NCBI GenBank assembly: GCA_001769125.1
Contig: MEOG01000081.1
Location: 24,104-88,103, forward strand
From: Bacteroidetes bacterium GWF2_35_48
Lineage (GTDB): Bacteria > Bacteroidota > Bacteroidia > Bacteroidales > GWF2-35-48
DNA length: 64,000 nt
Direction of reading: 5' to 3'
Shown here piece by piece: positions 25,277-34,086 of this stretch (positions within the stretch are counted from its first letter, which is position 1; each line of letters begins with the position of its first letter). The translations under genes were made by a program, and so were the position numbers. Below the pieces are notes generated by a model. It saw nothing but the letters and a program-made list of their open reading frames with translations, made no database searches and was not told where the DNA came from.

Positions 25277-27976
25277 ATACAATATCCTGTTTATTGACGA
25301 TAATTGCAAAAATTATCTTCCTTCATTAGAGCCTGTGGCCCAAAGTTTCGATTTTTCGATAATTTCCTCGCAGGGTGTACTCGATGGTCTTGAATATCTT
25401 AAGGAATATGGCGACATAATAGACGCAGTGATTCTTGATATTACCTTTCCCCAGGGCGAGTTACAGGGTATTGAAGGGCTGAAAAAAATCAAACTATTTA
25501 ATCCATTATTACCGGTAATAATGTTAACCGACAGCGACCGCTCAGAGGACATGGAAAAAGTTGTGGAATGTATGAAAAGCGGCGCTTTAAACTATGTAGG
25601 TAAGCGAGCACTTAACCCTTCTTATCTTTTCCAGTTGGTCAATACGGCTGTTACAAATTATAAGCATCAATTGAGAATTAAAAATGCTGTTGCAGCATAC
25701 GACAAAAAAGATAAACATTTTACCTTATTTTTGGAATGTAATAAAGAAAATTTTAGGTATTGCGGTATTTTGGGCTTCACTCTTTTATCTGTTTGTAAGC
25801 CTGCAGATGCATCTCGGCTGTACGAATCACGACAGACAGCTGCCGACTGGCATATTAATCTCCTGAAAGCTCTGAGTGGTTATTTCAGGGCAGAAATGCA
25901 GGTTAACCTTAAGTTCATTTCCAATGGTAAAGGGGGTATTTCAACACACATAATATTTTCATTTTATGAAACTACCGATGACAAACTGAACGAGCTAATA
26001 AAGGATGTTTACCATGATATTGACTCTTTCTTCTGTTACACAAACAAACAACTGGCGCCTGTTTATATTTTCAATCAAATTACAGATGAAAAAGTATTAA
26101 AATCTGTGGTTGATCCTGATAATAGTCAACGTACGAATATTTTTTTCCGTAAACCATTGACCTTGGAACTGTCTTCAAAATTTGGGTTTCATTCCGGCAG
26201 TTCTTTAAGTGATGTTAGTGGGCCGAAAGATAATAGCGTTGAAATATTTCCCCCTTTCGCCGGTGTAACAACTGACAATGAGTTATTCACAGCCCTTCAA
26301 AATCAAAAAGGTCCTGCTGAAATTGATGTGTTGTTAATACCTGTCAGGTTGAGCCGGCACGAAGGGGGCATTGTACAACAGGTAATCAATAAACCTGTTT
26401 TCACAAACGTAGGGTATCCTTTTTCAGTTGATGAACTGAAAAGTTACGTGGCTTGTCTTAAAACTTTTATGGCATCATTTCACGATAAATTTTTTGTACG
26501 AGTTATGTTAAAACAGTCAGGTTCGTTAAGCGAGCATTTTTTAAATCGTGCTATACATAGCTATTTCTTTGGGTCTAATGATAAATGGGTTAATTGTGAA
26601 ATAAAAGAAAACCCTGTAGTTGATCATTTTTCGTTAATGAATTCTGGCGCAGTCAACCGGCTACCATTTATATATTCAATTGAAAATGTAATTCAGGCAT
26701 TTAGGTTGCCATTACCCGAAGTGAATATAATTCCCGGTTTTATGCAACAGGCAGGTATTTTCAGCAGTATGCCCGAAAATATTGCACTAGACGGGCTTCT
26801 GCTCGGTCGTAAACAAAATGGTAGTGAACATACCGATATTCGCATTGACAGCAACTCTGTTGCTCGTCATATTTATATCATGGGTCAAACGGGTACGGGT
26901 AAAACTACATTGATTAAGACTATTGTTTCCGATTGCCTGAAACAAAACGAAGGACTTACCGTAATAGATCCCCATGGCGACCTGGTTGACGATATTTTGA
27001 AGATAATTCCTTCAGGTAAGAAAAAAAGACTTCTTTTAATTAATCCGGCTGATATTAAAAATTCTGTAACATCAAATCTTTTGCAGTACAACCCTGAATT
27101 CCCACAGCAAAAATCACTTCTCATTAACGAATTGTTCAAAATTTTTGAACAGAAATATGATATGAAGCATGCCGGAGGCCCGATGTTCGAATTATATTTC
27201 AGGAACGCTTTATCCATACTAATGGATGAATCTGTCATGAAAAAATATGGACAGGCTACATTAAAAGATTTATCAAAGTTCTTTTATGAAAGAAGTTTTG
27301 CGAATGAAATTGTCGAAATATGTGATGATTCATATCTTAAAAACTTTTTTTATTCTGCATTTGATGCCACCCACGAACAAGCATGGCAAAATTGGGGGCC
27401 TTATATCACCAGCAAAGTGAACCGACTCATAAATGATGAATTTGTGGCTCCTTTTGTTGCTGAAAAATCCGATAAATTCGACTTTAGGAAAATGATGGAC
27501 GATGGGATGATTCTATTGGTTAAATTAGACAAAGGCAAAATGGGAAGTGAAAATGTAATAACTTTTGGCCAGCTTCTTATCAACCAAATTTCGCTTGCAG
27601 CTATGTCACGGAGCAATATTCCTTTTGAAAGCAGGCGCAGGCACTACCTGTTTATTGACGAATTTCAGAACTTCGTTCAGGGCGATGTTTCTCATTCCTT
27701 ATCAGAACTCAGAAAATACAACCTTTCTCTCATTCTGGCAAACCAAACCCTCGCCCAGCTTCAGGACGATGTTCGTGAATCGGTTTTAGGCAACGTGGGC
27801 AGCCTCATTTTTTTCCGCCCGGGCATTCCGACTATGAAAAAATAAGGCATTATATTGAACCTGAATTCAGTAGAAACGATGTGTTGCGCCTGCCTAATTT
27901 CAACTGCATTTCACGCCTGCTTATAGATAATGTTCCCAGTGACCCCTTTGTTTTTCAAACTATTGTTAATCCATAA
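25266..27976 (+). CDS. receiver domain fused to a HerA/VirD4-like ATPase, frameshifted near 3' end
   Basis: Read across one frameshift, the protein has about 903 residues. Residues 1-125 are a canonical receiver (D11-D12, phospho-acceptor D58 in VILDIT, LTDSD, K113). Residues about 130-530 are an uncharacterised alpha/beta region. Residues 530-890 are a HerA/VirD4/TraG-type ATPase with Walker A G540-Q-T-G-T-G-K546-T, the following VIDPHGDLVDDIL, Walker B F-I-D798-E-F-Q, and ANQTLAQL. Such motors pump DNA or proteins. Frame 1 ends at 27845, but the family tail (DYEKIRHYIEPEFS, CISRLLIDNVP) continues in another frame to the stop at 27976, so one base was lost or gained around 27821-27830. It overlaps the previous gene by 11 bases. 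Phosphorylation of D58 would be an obvious way to switch the motor. Confidence 0.85.
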
Positions 27977-27980
27977 ATTT

Positions 27981-29750
27981 ATGTGTAGTATTAAATTTAT
28001 TCAAAATAATGCTTACCCTATTAATAATGTTTTTGGCATTTCTCAAAATGATAAAAATGTTATAGAATTAGTTTCTACGGAAGACCTGTTTAATTTCACC
28101 TTAAAAAATAAGGAAGATTGCGAAAAACAAGACCTATTAATAATTAATACCCATCTCAAATCAAATGACTGCCCCCATTTGCAGGACAACGGGGGTATTG
28201 TCCTGCTGAAATTCCTGCGCCTGCTTGGCGTTAAGACTCATTGCATTTTATTTTCATTTCTAACAACCGAACAATTGCTTGACAAGAATCCCGGAAATCT
28301 TATCATAACTTCAAAAGGCACTACCCTGGCAACTCTTAGGAATATTAAAGTCATTAAAGAAAAATTTAATAACCTGAAAACCATATTAGCCGATGAAGAT
28401 TTAAAACCCTATTTTAAAGTTGACTTCCAGATGCCCGAAGAAGGCCGGCACAACTGGGCGAATTGGTGGGGAATTTATAAATGTGCTAAAGAGTTTGCCA
28501 ATAAAACAAATAGCCCATTTAACCTTTCAATAATTAAAAACGATTATCCGGAAGTATATAAACAAATCATTAAATTAGACAGCCTGCGAGCGCTTTATTT
28601 ATATGCTAATTTAAATGATTTGTTTTCAGATAAGCAAGGCAGTCCTCAAGTTACCACAAAAAATTCAGAATTAAAAATTGTATTTATTGACGATCAGGCT
28701 GAAGATGGCTGGAGTACTATTTTTCAGAAAATGATTTATGGTGAAATTAATAAAAACTTCAACCCTATTCTTGCAAATAATATAAAAGAAGTTATAAAAG
28801 AAGTTAATGCATTAACTAAATTTTCAACATATAAAGAAAAAAATGATGCAATAAACCTACTGAATTTGAAGGATGATGTTGATATAGTCCTTCTTGACCT
28901 GCGTCTTGATATAGACAATGATAACAATAAACCGATTAAGGATATTTCTGGAATAAAAGTTCTTCAGATTATTCGAGAAATTTTTCCAGGACTACCCATA
29001 ATTGTTACAACTGCCTCAAATAAATCTGAAAATTATCAAGAAATAATTGCATTAGGGGCAGATGCCTGTTGGATTAAAGAAGGTATTGACAACACTAGTC
29101 AACTAAATGAAGAAAATAGCAAACAATGGTCTTTAAAGAATTATGAAAAATTTATTGAATTATTACTAAGATTACAAAAATCGGACTATAAATTTTTGAA
29201 ATTTTTTGTAAATAGTATTAATGAAATAAAAAAAAATAAGGATCCATGGTGGAAAAATATTAATAAAAAGAGTATTAGTATTAATGATGATAAAAGGCAA
29301 ATAATATTTAACTCAAGAAAGATCTCTGTAGCCCAGATAAGTGGATCGATATTTTACAAAAGCGAAATATCCGAAATTTTAGAGTATTCGGTTTTGCTAT
29401 ACCGAAAGTATTTGATTTCAAAAGATACAGAAAATAAAAAATGGTTACTATGTAATGCTGTTACATCAATGGCTGGTACAATTGAAAGAATATATAGCTA
29501 TGAAAATGATAAAATGATAATTGATGTTTTAAAAGGTTCGCAGATAGCAAAGACTACTAAATTATATGATAATTATGCTTCAATATTACTCGCCTTTAGA
29601 GGAAAAGTATCTCATTATCCCATAAATAAAAATCTTACGGAGGATTTATTTTTCGAATTTACTAGTTTTATTTTACAATATTTAAAACAAGATAATCCTG
29701 CAAAAAAAAGCCTTAAGGTTCCCAATAGTTTCAACTATTTTATATTTTGA
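27981..29750 (+). CDS. pseudoreceiver-receiver protein with HEPN-like C-terminus
   Basis: A 589-residue protein. N-terminal 1-120 looks like a degenerate receiver (DLLIINTHL, GGIVLLKFLRLLGVKTHCILFSFL). After a linker with HNWANWWGIYKCAK comes a genuine receiver (about 232-370) with IVFIDDQAED, phospho-acceptor D306 in IVLLDLRLD, GIKVLQIIREIFPGLPIIVTTAS and K in ADACWIKEG. A helical C-terminal domain ends with L-A-F-R540-G-K-V-S-H545, an R-x4-H pattern as in HEPN ribonuclease domains. The start is set at 27981, five bases after the corrected stop of the ATPase gene; an ATG at 27930 lies inside that gene. Expected partner of the kinase-like giant protein. The HEPN call is weak. Confidence 0.75.
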   Translation: MCSIKFIQNNAYPINNVFGISQNDKNVIELVSTEDLFNFTLKNKEDCEKQDLLIINTHLKSNDCPHLQDNGGIVLLKFLRLLGVKTHCILFSFLTTEQLLDKNPGNLIITSKGTTLATLRNIKVIKEKFNNLKTILADEDLKPYFKVDFQMPEEGRHNWANWWGIYKCAKEFANKTNSPFNLSIIKNDYPEVYKQIIKLDSLRALYLYANLNDLFSDKQGSPQVTTKNSELKIVFIDDQAEDGWSTIFQKMIYGEINKNFNPILANNIKEVIKEVNALTKFSTYKEKNDAINLLNLKDDVDIVLLDLRLDIDNDNNKPIKDISGIKVLQIIREIFPGLPIIVTTASNKSENYQEIIALGADACWIKEGIDNTSQLNEENSKQWSLKNYEKFIELLLRLQKSDYKFLKFFVNSINEIKKNKDPWWKNINKKSISINDDKRQIIFNSRKISVAQISGSIFYKSEISEILEYSVLLYRKYLISKDTENKKWLLCNAVTSMAGTIERIYSYENDKMIIDVLKGSQIAKTTKLYDNYASILLAFRGKVSHYPINKNLTEDLFFEFTSFILQYLKQDNPAKKSLKVPNSFNYFIF

Positions 29751-29789
29751 AATAATCATTTTTTTAAAAAAAGTTTAAAGTGAAATTTT

Positions 29790-30896
29790 ATGGGTTACTA
29801 CTTTGATCTGAAATTCGATACAACAAAAGAGCCTTACAACAGGGAAAAGCTCATGAAGCGTTTTTGTGATGCCGGCTGCGAAAAGTTCCCATGCTTTTTT
29901 GCAGAAATTGCACCTCAGGGTACTTTGCGTTTCAATCAAGACAACGAGAGTATTCAAAAAAGATGGTTTGTCTCATTATTGTTTTACAAGGGTGATAAGC
30001 CTGAAGAAGTTAGTGCCGGGCTAACTAAATTTTTTGATTATAATACTTCATTTCAATACCGTTTTTTTGATGAATCCCTGAATCGTTATGTAAGCAAACG
30101 GGATATAAGCGAAATTGTGGATTCTTTTATTTCGGAAGTCAAAAACCACGACGACCCGTATTATTGTATCCAGCTTGAATTTTCCAATCAAAATAAAGGC
30201 CCTGATTTGGAAGATTTGCTGGAAGAATTTTCAAAAAATGGTTTTTCTAAACTCGATGAAGATATTAAGAACTGGGAAACCAGGCTTTTTTCTCCATTTG
30301 CATACCCGGTCTGGTTCTCTGTTACCAACGAAGCTATATCTGAAGGTTATTGGGCTTATATACGTTTTTCATGGTGTGAAAACAAAGAGTCAATGGTTTT
30401 TCTTCTACAAGAAGCGTTTAAACTGGCCGAAGATGTTGGTTGCGATTTAATGTTTGATAATGAATTGGTAACAAGGGCTGATGTTGATCGTGAAGCCGAC
30501 AGGTTTAGTAAAAGCAGGAATGTTATATGCGGTGCTTTTGGTACAATATCCGGCAATGAAGTACATGGTGAATTACGGAATGAAGTTTCAGAATCAGAAG
30601 AAAATGAAACTTCTGGTTCGTTGCCCGACGTGATTCCTGATGAAATACTAGATAAATTTCAAGAAATAAAAATCAATAAAGATCTTCTGAATAATAATTG
30701 TTACGAAATTTCCAAGCGGGCTTATCAGGTACTAAAATTTGATGCAGGCTTCGAGTCTTTTAAAGATGTGGTGGAACATTATTCCAAAAATGGTAATTTT
30801 ATGAATTTTAAAAACTGCGGCGCAAATACTAATCAGGAAATAATATTGCTAATAGAATTATACTATTTATTATTCCAGAAAAAAAATGGTAATTAA
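29790..30896 (+). CDS. unknown duplicated-domain protein with alpha-CTD-like C-terminus
   Basis: A 368-residue protein. Two similar segments (residues about 16-75 and 136-195) share a helix with E/D-L-x-x-x-F-x-x-x-G-x-x-K and a following strand, suggesting an internal duplication. A low-complexity acidic linker (ESEENETSGSLPDVIPDE) leads to the last 70 residues. There, NNNCYEISKRAYQVLKF, SFKDVVEHYSKNGNFMNFKNCG and TNQEIILLI match the helix-hairpin-helix layout of the RNA polymerase alpha subunit C-terminal domain, in which FLKLRNCGRKSNEEL is typical. It may contact DNA or transcription complexes. It is 39 bases behind the receiver gene and 19 before the next, so within the operon. No catalytic motif seen. 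Confidence 0.6.
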   Translation: MGYYFDLKFDTTKEPYNREKLMKRFCDAGCEKFPCFFAEIAPQGTLRFNQDNESIQKRWFVSLLFYKGDKPEEVSAGLTKFFDYNTSFQYRFFDESLNRYVSKRDISEIVDSFISEVKNHDDPYYCIQLEFSNQNKGPDLEDLLEEFSKNGFSKLDEDIKNWETRLFSPFAYPVWFSVTNEAISEGYWAYIRFSWCENKESMVFLLQEAFKLAEDVGCDLMFDNELVTRADVDREADRFSKSRNVICGAFGTISGNEVHGELRNEVSESEENETSGSLPDVIPDEILDKFQEIKINKDLLNNNCYEISKRAYQVLKFDAGFESFKDVVEHYSKNGNFMNFKNCGANTNQEIILLIELYYLLFQKKNGN

Positions 30897-30915
30897 TAAT
30901 TATTAAAATAGCGTA

Positions 30916-32853
30916 ATGAAATTTTCTAATGAAACAATAAAGAACCCTATAATTCTCTGGAATAAGGAAACTGAATCATTTATCCGTAATTTTTTTTCTA
31001 TAAACGATGAGCATTTCTTATCCAGCGATTCCGATCTTTTCTCTTTTGATTTTTCAAAAAAGAATTTTGATACAATTATTATTCTTGCTGAACTGAACTG
31101 GGGTGGTCGAAGGTTACAGGAGTTTTACGGTTACTCTGTTCTGAAGCAGCTTATGGAAGAAAATAGGCTCAAGCCACCAGTGCAGATTTTATTTGCTTCG
31201 GTACTAACACGCAAAACAATTTTTAAACTAAATATAACCTCAAACCAGGTTTTTACAAGAAAATTTCCTCATCTTGATACATGCAGGTTGCAAACAGACA
31301 AAAAGAACGAAAAAAAAAGGTCAGGTTTAATACTACCAGTAAAACCACTAAATTTAAATGAAAAAAAGTATAATTACCTGAAATATTATTGTTTACTGAA
31401 GACAGGAATAATTGACCGTCTGGAACACGACCTGCGGAACCTTATTTCAGGATATACTACCGATAAGATGAAACGGGTTCTTCAAGAGATGTCAATTAAC
31501 AATAACCTGTTTAATTCAGATATAAGCGTGCTTGTAAGCCGACTCAATAAAACAGGCGATGAAAAATTAAAAAAAGAGTTGCCCGGGCTCTTTGAAATGG
31601 TCAGACAATATCAAAAAGAATTGAACCAGCCAGAAAGCAAAAAAAGTAGAAAATCGCACTTGAAAGTAATGATAGTTGAGGATAATGAGGAATCTCTTAA
31701 AAAACTTGTAAATGAATTAAGTATTTACTTCAATAATATTCGAACTTATCATTCAGGTACAGATGCAATGGCTGAATTAACGAAAAATGCACTCACTTAC
31801 GATGTTGTTATAACAGATATGGAGCTGCTTTCAGGGGATTTTGACGATGATTTTCAGGGGATAGACATTCTGGATTATTGCGGGAACGAACATCCCTATC
31901 TTGTGACGCGTATTGTAACCTCGCTTACAAAAACAGGGTTAAAAACACTTACCGGTAAAGGATTAGATGAAATTATTTTCAAAGATGTTAATACGGAAAA
32001 TATTATACCTTCTTTTGAGAATCTGCCAGAATTTGTAAATAAAATTGAAACAGAGGTCGTAAAAAAGCGTCAACTGAGGAAAATGCAGGGGCCTCAGCTT
32101 TCATGGTGGAAAATACTTACCAGACAATTATACTTGTTCAAAATAAATAACCCTGAAGACTACAATGATCTATGGCTTAAAGCAAAAGAAGATGCCGCAA
32201 AATTTATTGATGGTGTATTTGATTGCAAGAATGAATCAGAAAAATTAAGTTCGGAGTTTAAAACCACTAAAGATACTTCAGACAATCCGGAATCAGGCTG
32301 GTCAATAATTCAATTACTTTTAACGCACAGGCTTATTTCGTTATGGTTTGGTGTAAAAAAGAATTGGGATAGTTTTAAATTTAACGGTAGTAGCAATGAA
32401 GCATTTGCAAATCAATCTTGTTTTAAAACAGGTATTGAAAAAAAATCACCAAAAGCTTATTTTACTACTTTTCTGGGATTTTCAGGTGAAGGATTTTCAA
32501 CTAATAATTGTAAAATAATTCCAAGAAATTTATTCCCTGAAGAGATTAGCTGGTTGTGCCAAAAAAGAGCGGGTTCAATTTTAAGTTTACAATTAAATGA
32601 AATTTGTGATGATTTTCTTAGTGTTTTAGAAAAAATTATTTCTCTTTATGACAAAACAAATATACCTGATGATATTTCTGTTGGGAATGCCCTTCACATT
32701 TTTGAAAATTTATTGCATGATTACAATAATGGTAAGATTGATAATCACAGATTATCAGAAATTAGGAAACAAATAGAACCTGATGAAATAGATTATTTTT
32801 ATGACCAGATACCAGTCGAATTTAAAAGGATAATTGATTCTATACGGAATTGA
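30916..32853 (+). CDS. pseudoreceiver / HisKA-like helix / receiver protein
   Basis: A 645-residue protein, last of the long operon. Residues 1-130 resemble the degenerate receivers of its neighbours (FDTIIILAELNW, GYSVLKQLMEE, VQILFASVLTRK). A helix with R-L-E-H171-D-L-R-N-L-I resembles a histidine phosphotransfer (HisKA-type) helix. A canonical receiver (about 252-375) has VMIVEDNEES, phospho-acceptor D301 in VVITDMELL, VTSLTKTG and IIFKD. The C-terminal 260 residues are helical and unassigned, with LSWWKILTRQLYLFK. It may act as a phosphorelay hub between the giant radical SAM/kinase protein and the ATPase. Convergent with the next gene, which ends 12 bases away. Confidence 0.75.
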   Translation: MKFSNETIKNPIILWNKETESFIRNFFSINDEHFLSSDSDLFSFDFSKKNFDTIIILAELNWGGRRLQEFYGYSVLKQLMEENRLKPPVQILFASVLTRKTIFKLNITSNQVFTRKFPHLDTCRLQTDKKNEKKRSGLILPVKPLNLNEKKYNYLKYYCLLKTGIIDRLEHDLRNLISGYTTDKMKRVLQEMSINNNLFNSDISVLVSRLNKTGDEKLKKELPGLFEMVRQYQKELNQPESKKSRKSHLKVMIVEDNEESLKKLVNELSIYFNNIRTYHSGTDAMAELTKNALTYDVVITDMELLSGDFDDDFQGIDILDYCGNEHPYLVTRIVTSLTKTGLKTLTGKGLDEIIFKDVNTENIIPSFENLPEFVNKIETEVVKKRQLRKMQGPQLSWWKILTRQLYLFKINNPEDYNDLWLKAKEDAAKFIDGVFDCKNESEKLSSEFKTTKDTSDNPESGWSIIQLLLTHRLISLWFGVKKNWDSFKFNGSSNEAFANQSCFKTGIEKKSPKAYFTTFLGFSGEGFSTNNCKIIPRNLFPEEISWLCQKRAGSILSLQLNEICDDFLSVLEKIISLYDKTNIPDDISVGNALHIFENLLHDYNNGKIDNHRLSEIRKQIEPDEIDYFYDQIPVEFKRIIDSIRN

Positions 32854-32865
32854 GTTTATAAATAA

Positions 32866-33936
32866 TTATTTCCGGCTTGTCTTCCACAACCAATTTCCGG
32901 TTTGGTCAATATACCCTTCTAACGAATCAACTTTAACGAAGGCAAATCCTTCTGAAAAATCACTCACGTAACTATAAACAGGCTTGATTATAAACTTACC
33001 TGACTTATCAATAAATCCAAATTTTGTCTTTTCAGATGCCCTACATAACCCATCTTTAAAATTGCCAGTATAGGTATATGAAGGTTGTATAACAAATTTT
33101 CCCTTCTTATTAATAAAACCTATTTTACCATTAATTTTCGCAGCAGCAAGTCCTTCTGAAAAGGGGCTGGCATGTTCAAATTCAAATTTAATAACAGTTA
33201 ATCCTTTATGGTTAATATATCCCCATTTTTCATTTAACCTTACTGCTGCAAGTCCTTCTGAAAAATATCCAGGTATATTATCCCCGGTTCTGTACTTCCC
33301 TTCGTATTCATTGTATAATGGTTCAATAACAAATTTACCGGTTCTGTCAACATAGCCTGTTTTTTTATTTTTTTCCTCCCATTTTAATCCTTCTTTATAG
33401 AAATTATTGTTTTGAAATTGATGATAATTAGTTGTAACTATTTCACCAGAGGTATTGATTTGAAATTGTTTTCCATTTTCAGTTACTACAGCAATTCCGT
33501 TTTCAAAATCGGTTGCAGTATGATATTTTATTGGGATTACTATATGGTCTTTAACATCAATATAACCATATCTGCCATTTTGGATTACATATGCAAGCCC
33601 TTCCGAAAAATTTCCTACACCATCATATTTTGCAGGTATTTCAACCTCGCCATTTGTGTTTATAAAACCATCTTTACCATTTTCATTAAAAATTGCGAGT
33701 CCAGATGAAAATTTATAAACAGAAATAGTTCCTTCTGCAGTAATATTTTTCGAAGAAAAAGAGGTGTCTCTGTTTTCGTGGGAATATCCTTTTTGGTTAG
33801 AAATGGTTAAATTTTCATCATTTACTTTCAATATAGAAGATGTATCTATTGTTCCATATACAGCTTTTTCATTTTGGTTATTATTATTGCATGATATGAA
33901 AATGAAAATAATTAAAAAAAGTACGATAGTTTTCAT
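32866..33936 (-). CDS. WG-repeat lipoprotein
   Basis: A 356-residue predicted lipoprotein (signal MKTIVLFLIIFIFISC, Cys16). The mature part holds about eight WG/KWG beta-repeats of roughly 40 residues: FSEGLAYVIQNGRYGYID, VVTENGKQFQIN, YFSEGLAAVRLNEKWGYIN, FSEGLAAAKINGKIGFIN, FKDGLCRASEKTKFGFID and FSEGFAFVKVDSLEGYID. Such proteins are surface or periplasmic binding modules, common in Bacteroidota; their ligands are largely unknown. It faces the radical SAM operon tail to tail and is divergent from the DUF4407 gene across a 150-base A/T-rich gap. Confidence 0.9.
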   Translation of the reverse strand: MKTIVLFLIIFIFISCNNNNQNEKAVYGTIDTSSILKVNDENLTISNQKGYSHENRDTSFSSKNITAEGTISVYKFSSGLAIFNENGKDGFINTNGEVEIPAKYDGVGNFSEGLAYVIQNGRYGYIDVKDHIVIPIKYHTATDFENGIAVVTENGKQFQINTSGEIVTTNYHQFQNNNFYKEGLKWEEKNKKTGYVDRTGKFVIEPLYNEYEGKYRTGDNIPGYFSEGLAAVRLNEKWGYINHKGLTVIKFEFEHASPFSEGLAAAKINGKIGFINKKGKFVIQPSYTYTGNFKDGLCRASEKTKFGFIDKSGKFIIKPVYSYVSDFSEGFAFVKVDSLEGYIDQTGNWLWKTSRK

Positions 33937-34086
33937 GATTTTTTTTTATAAAGTTAATAAAATTTAAAAAAAAAGAAAAATTATATATATTTTTTTTTAC
34001 AAAAAAAGGAATAAAAAATAATAATAAGATTATAGGGAAAATTTAAGAAAACTAGTCTTTTTTTAAAATTGTATAAAACAAATAAA

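Noticed and set aside
25266..29750. Conjugation system because of the VirD4/TraG-like ATPase
   Set aside because: No relaxase, VirB4-like or Tra genes are nearby. The receiver fusion and neighbours fit a signalling system better.
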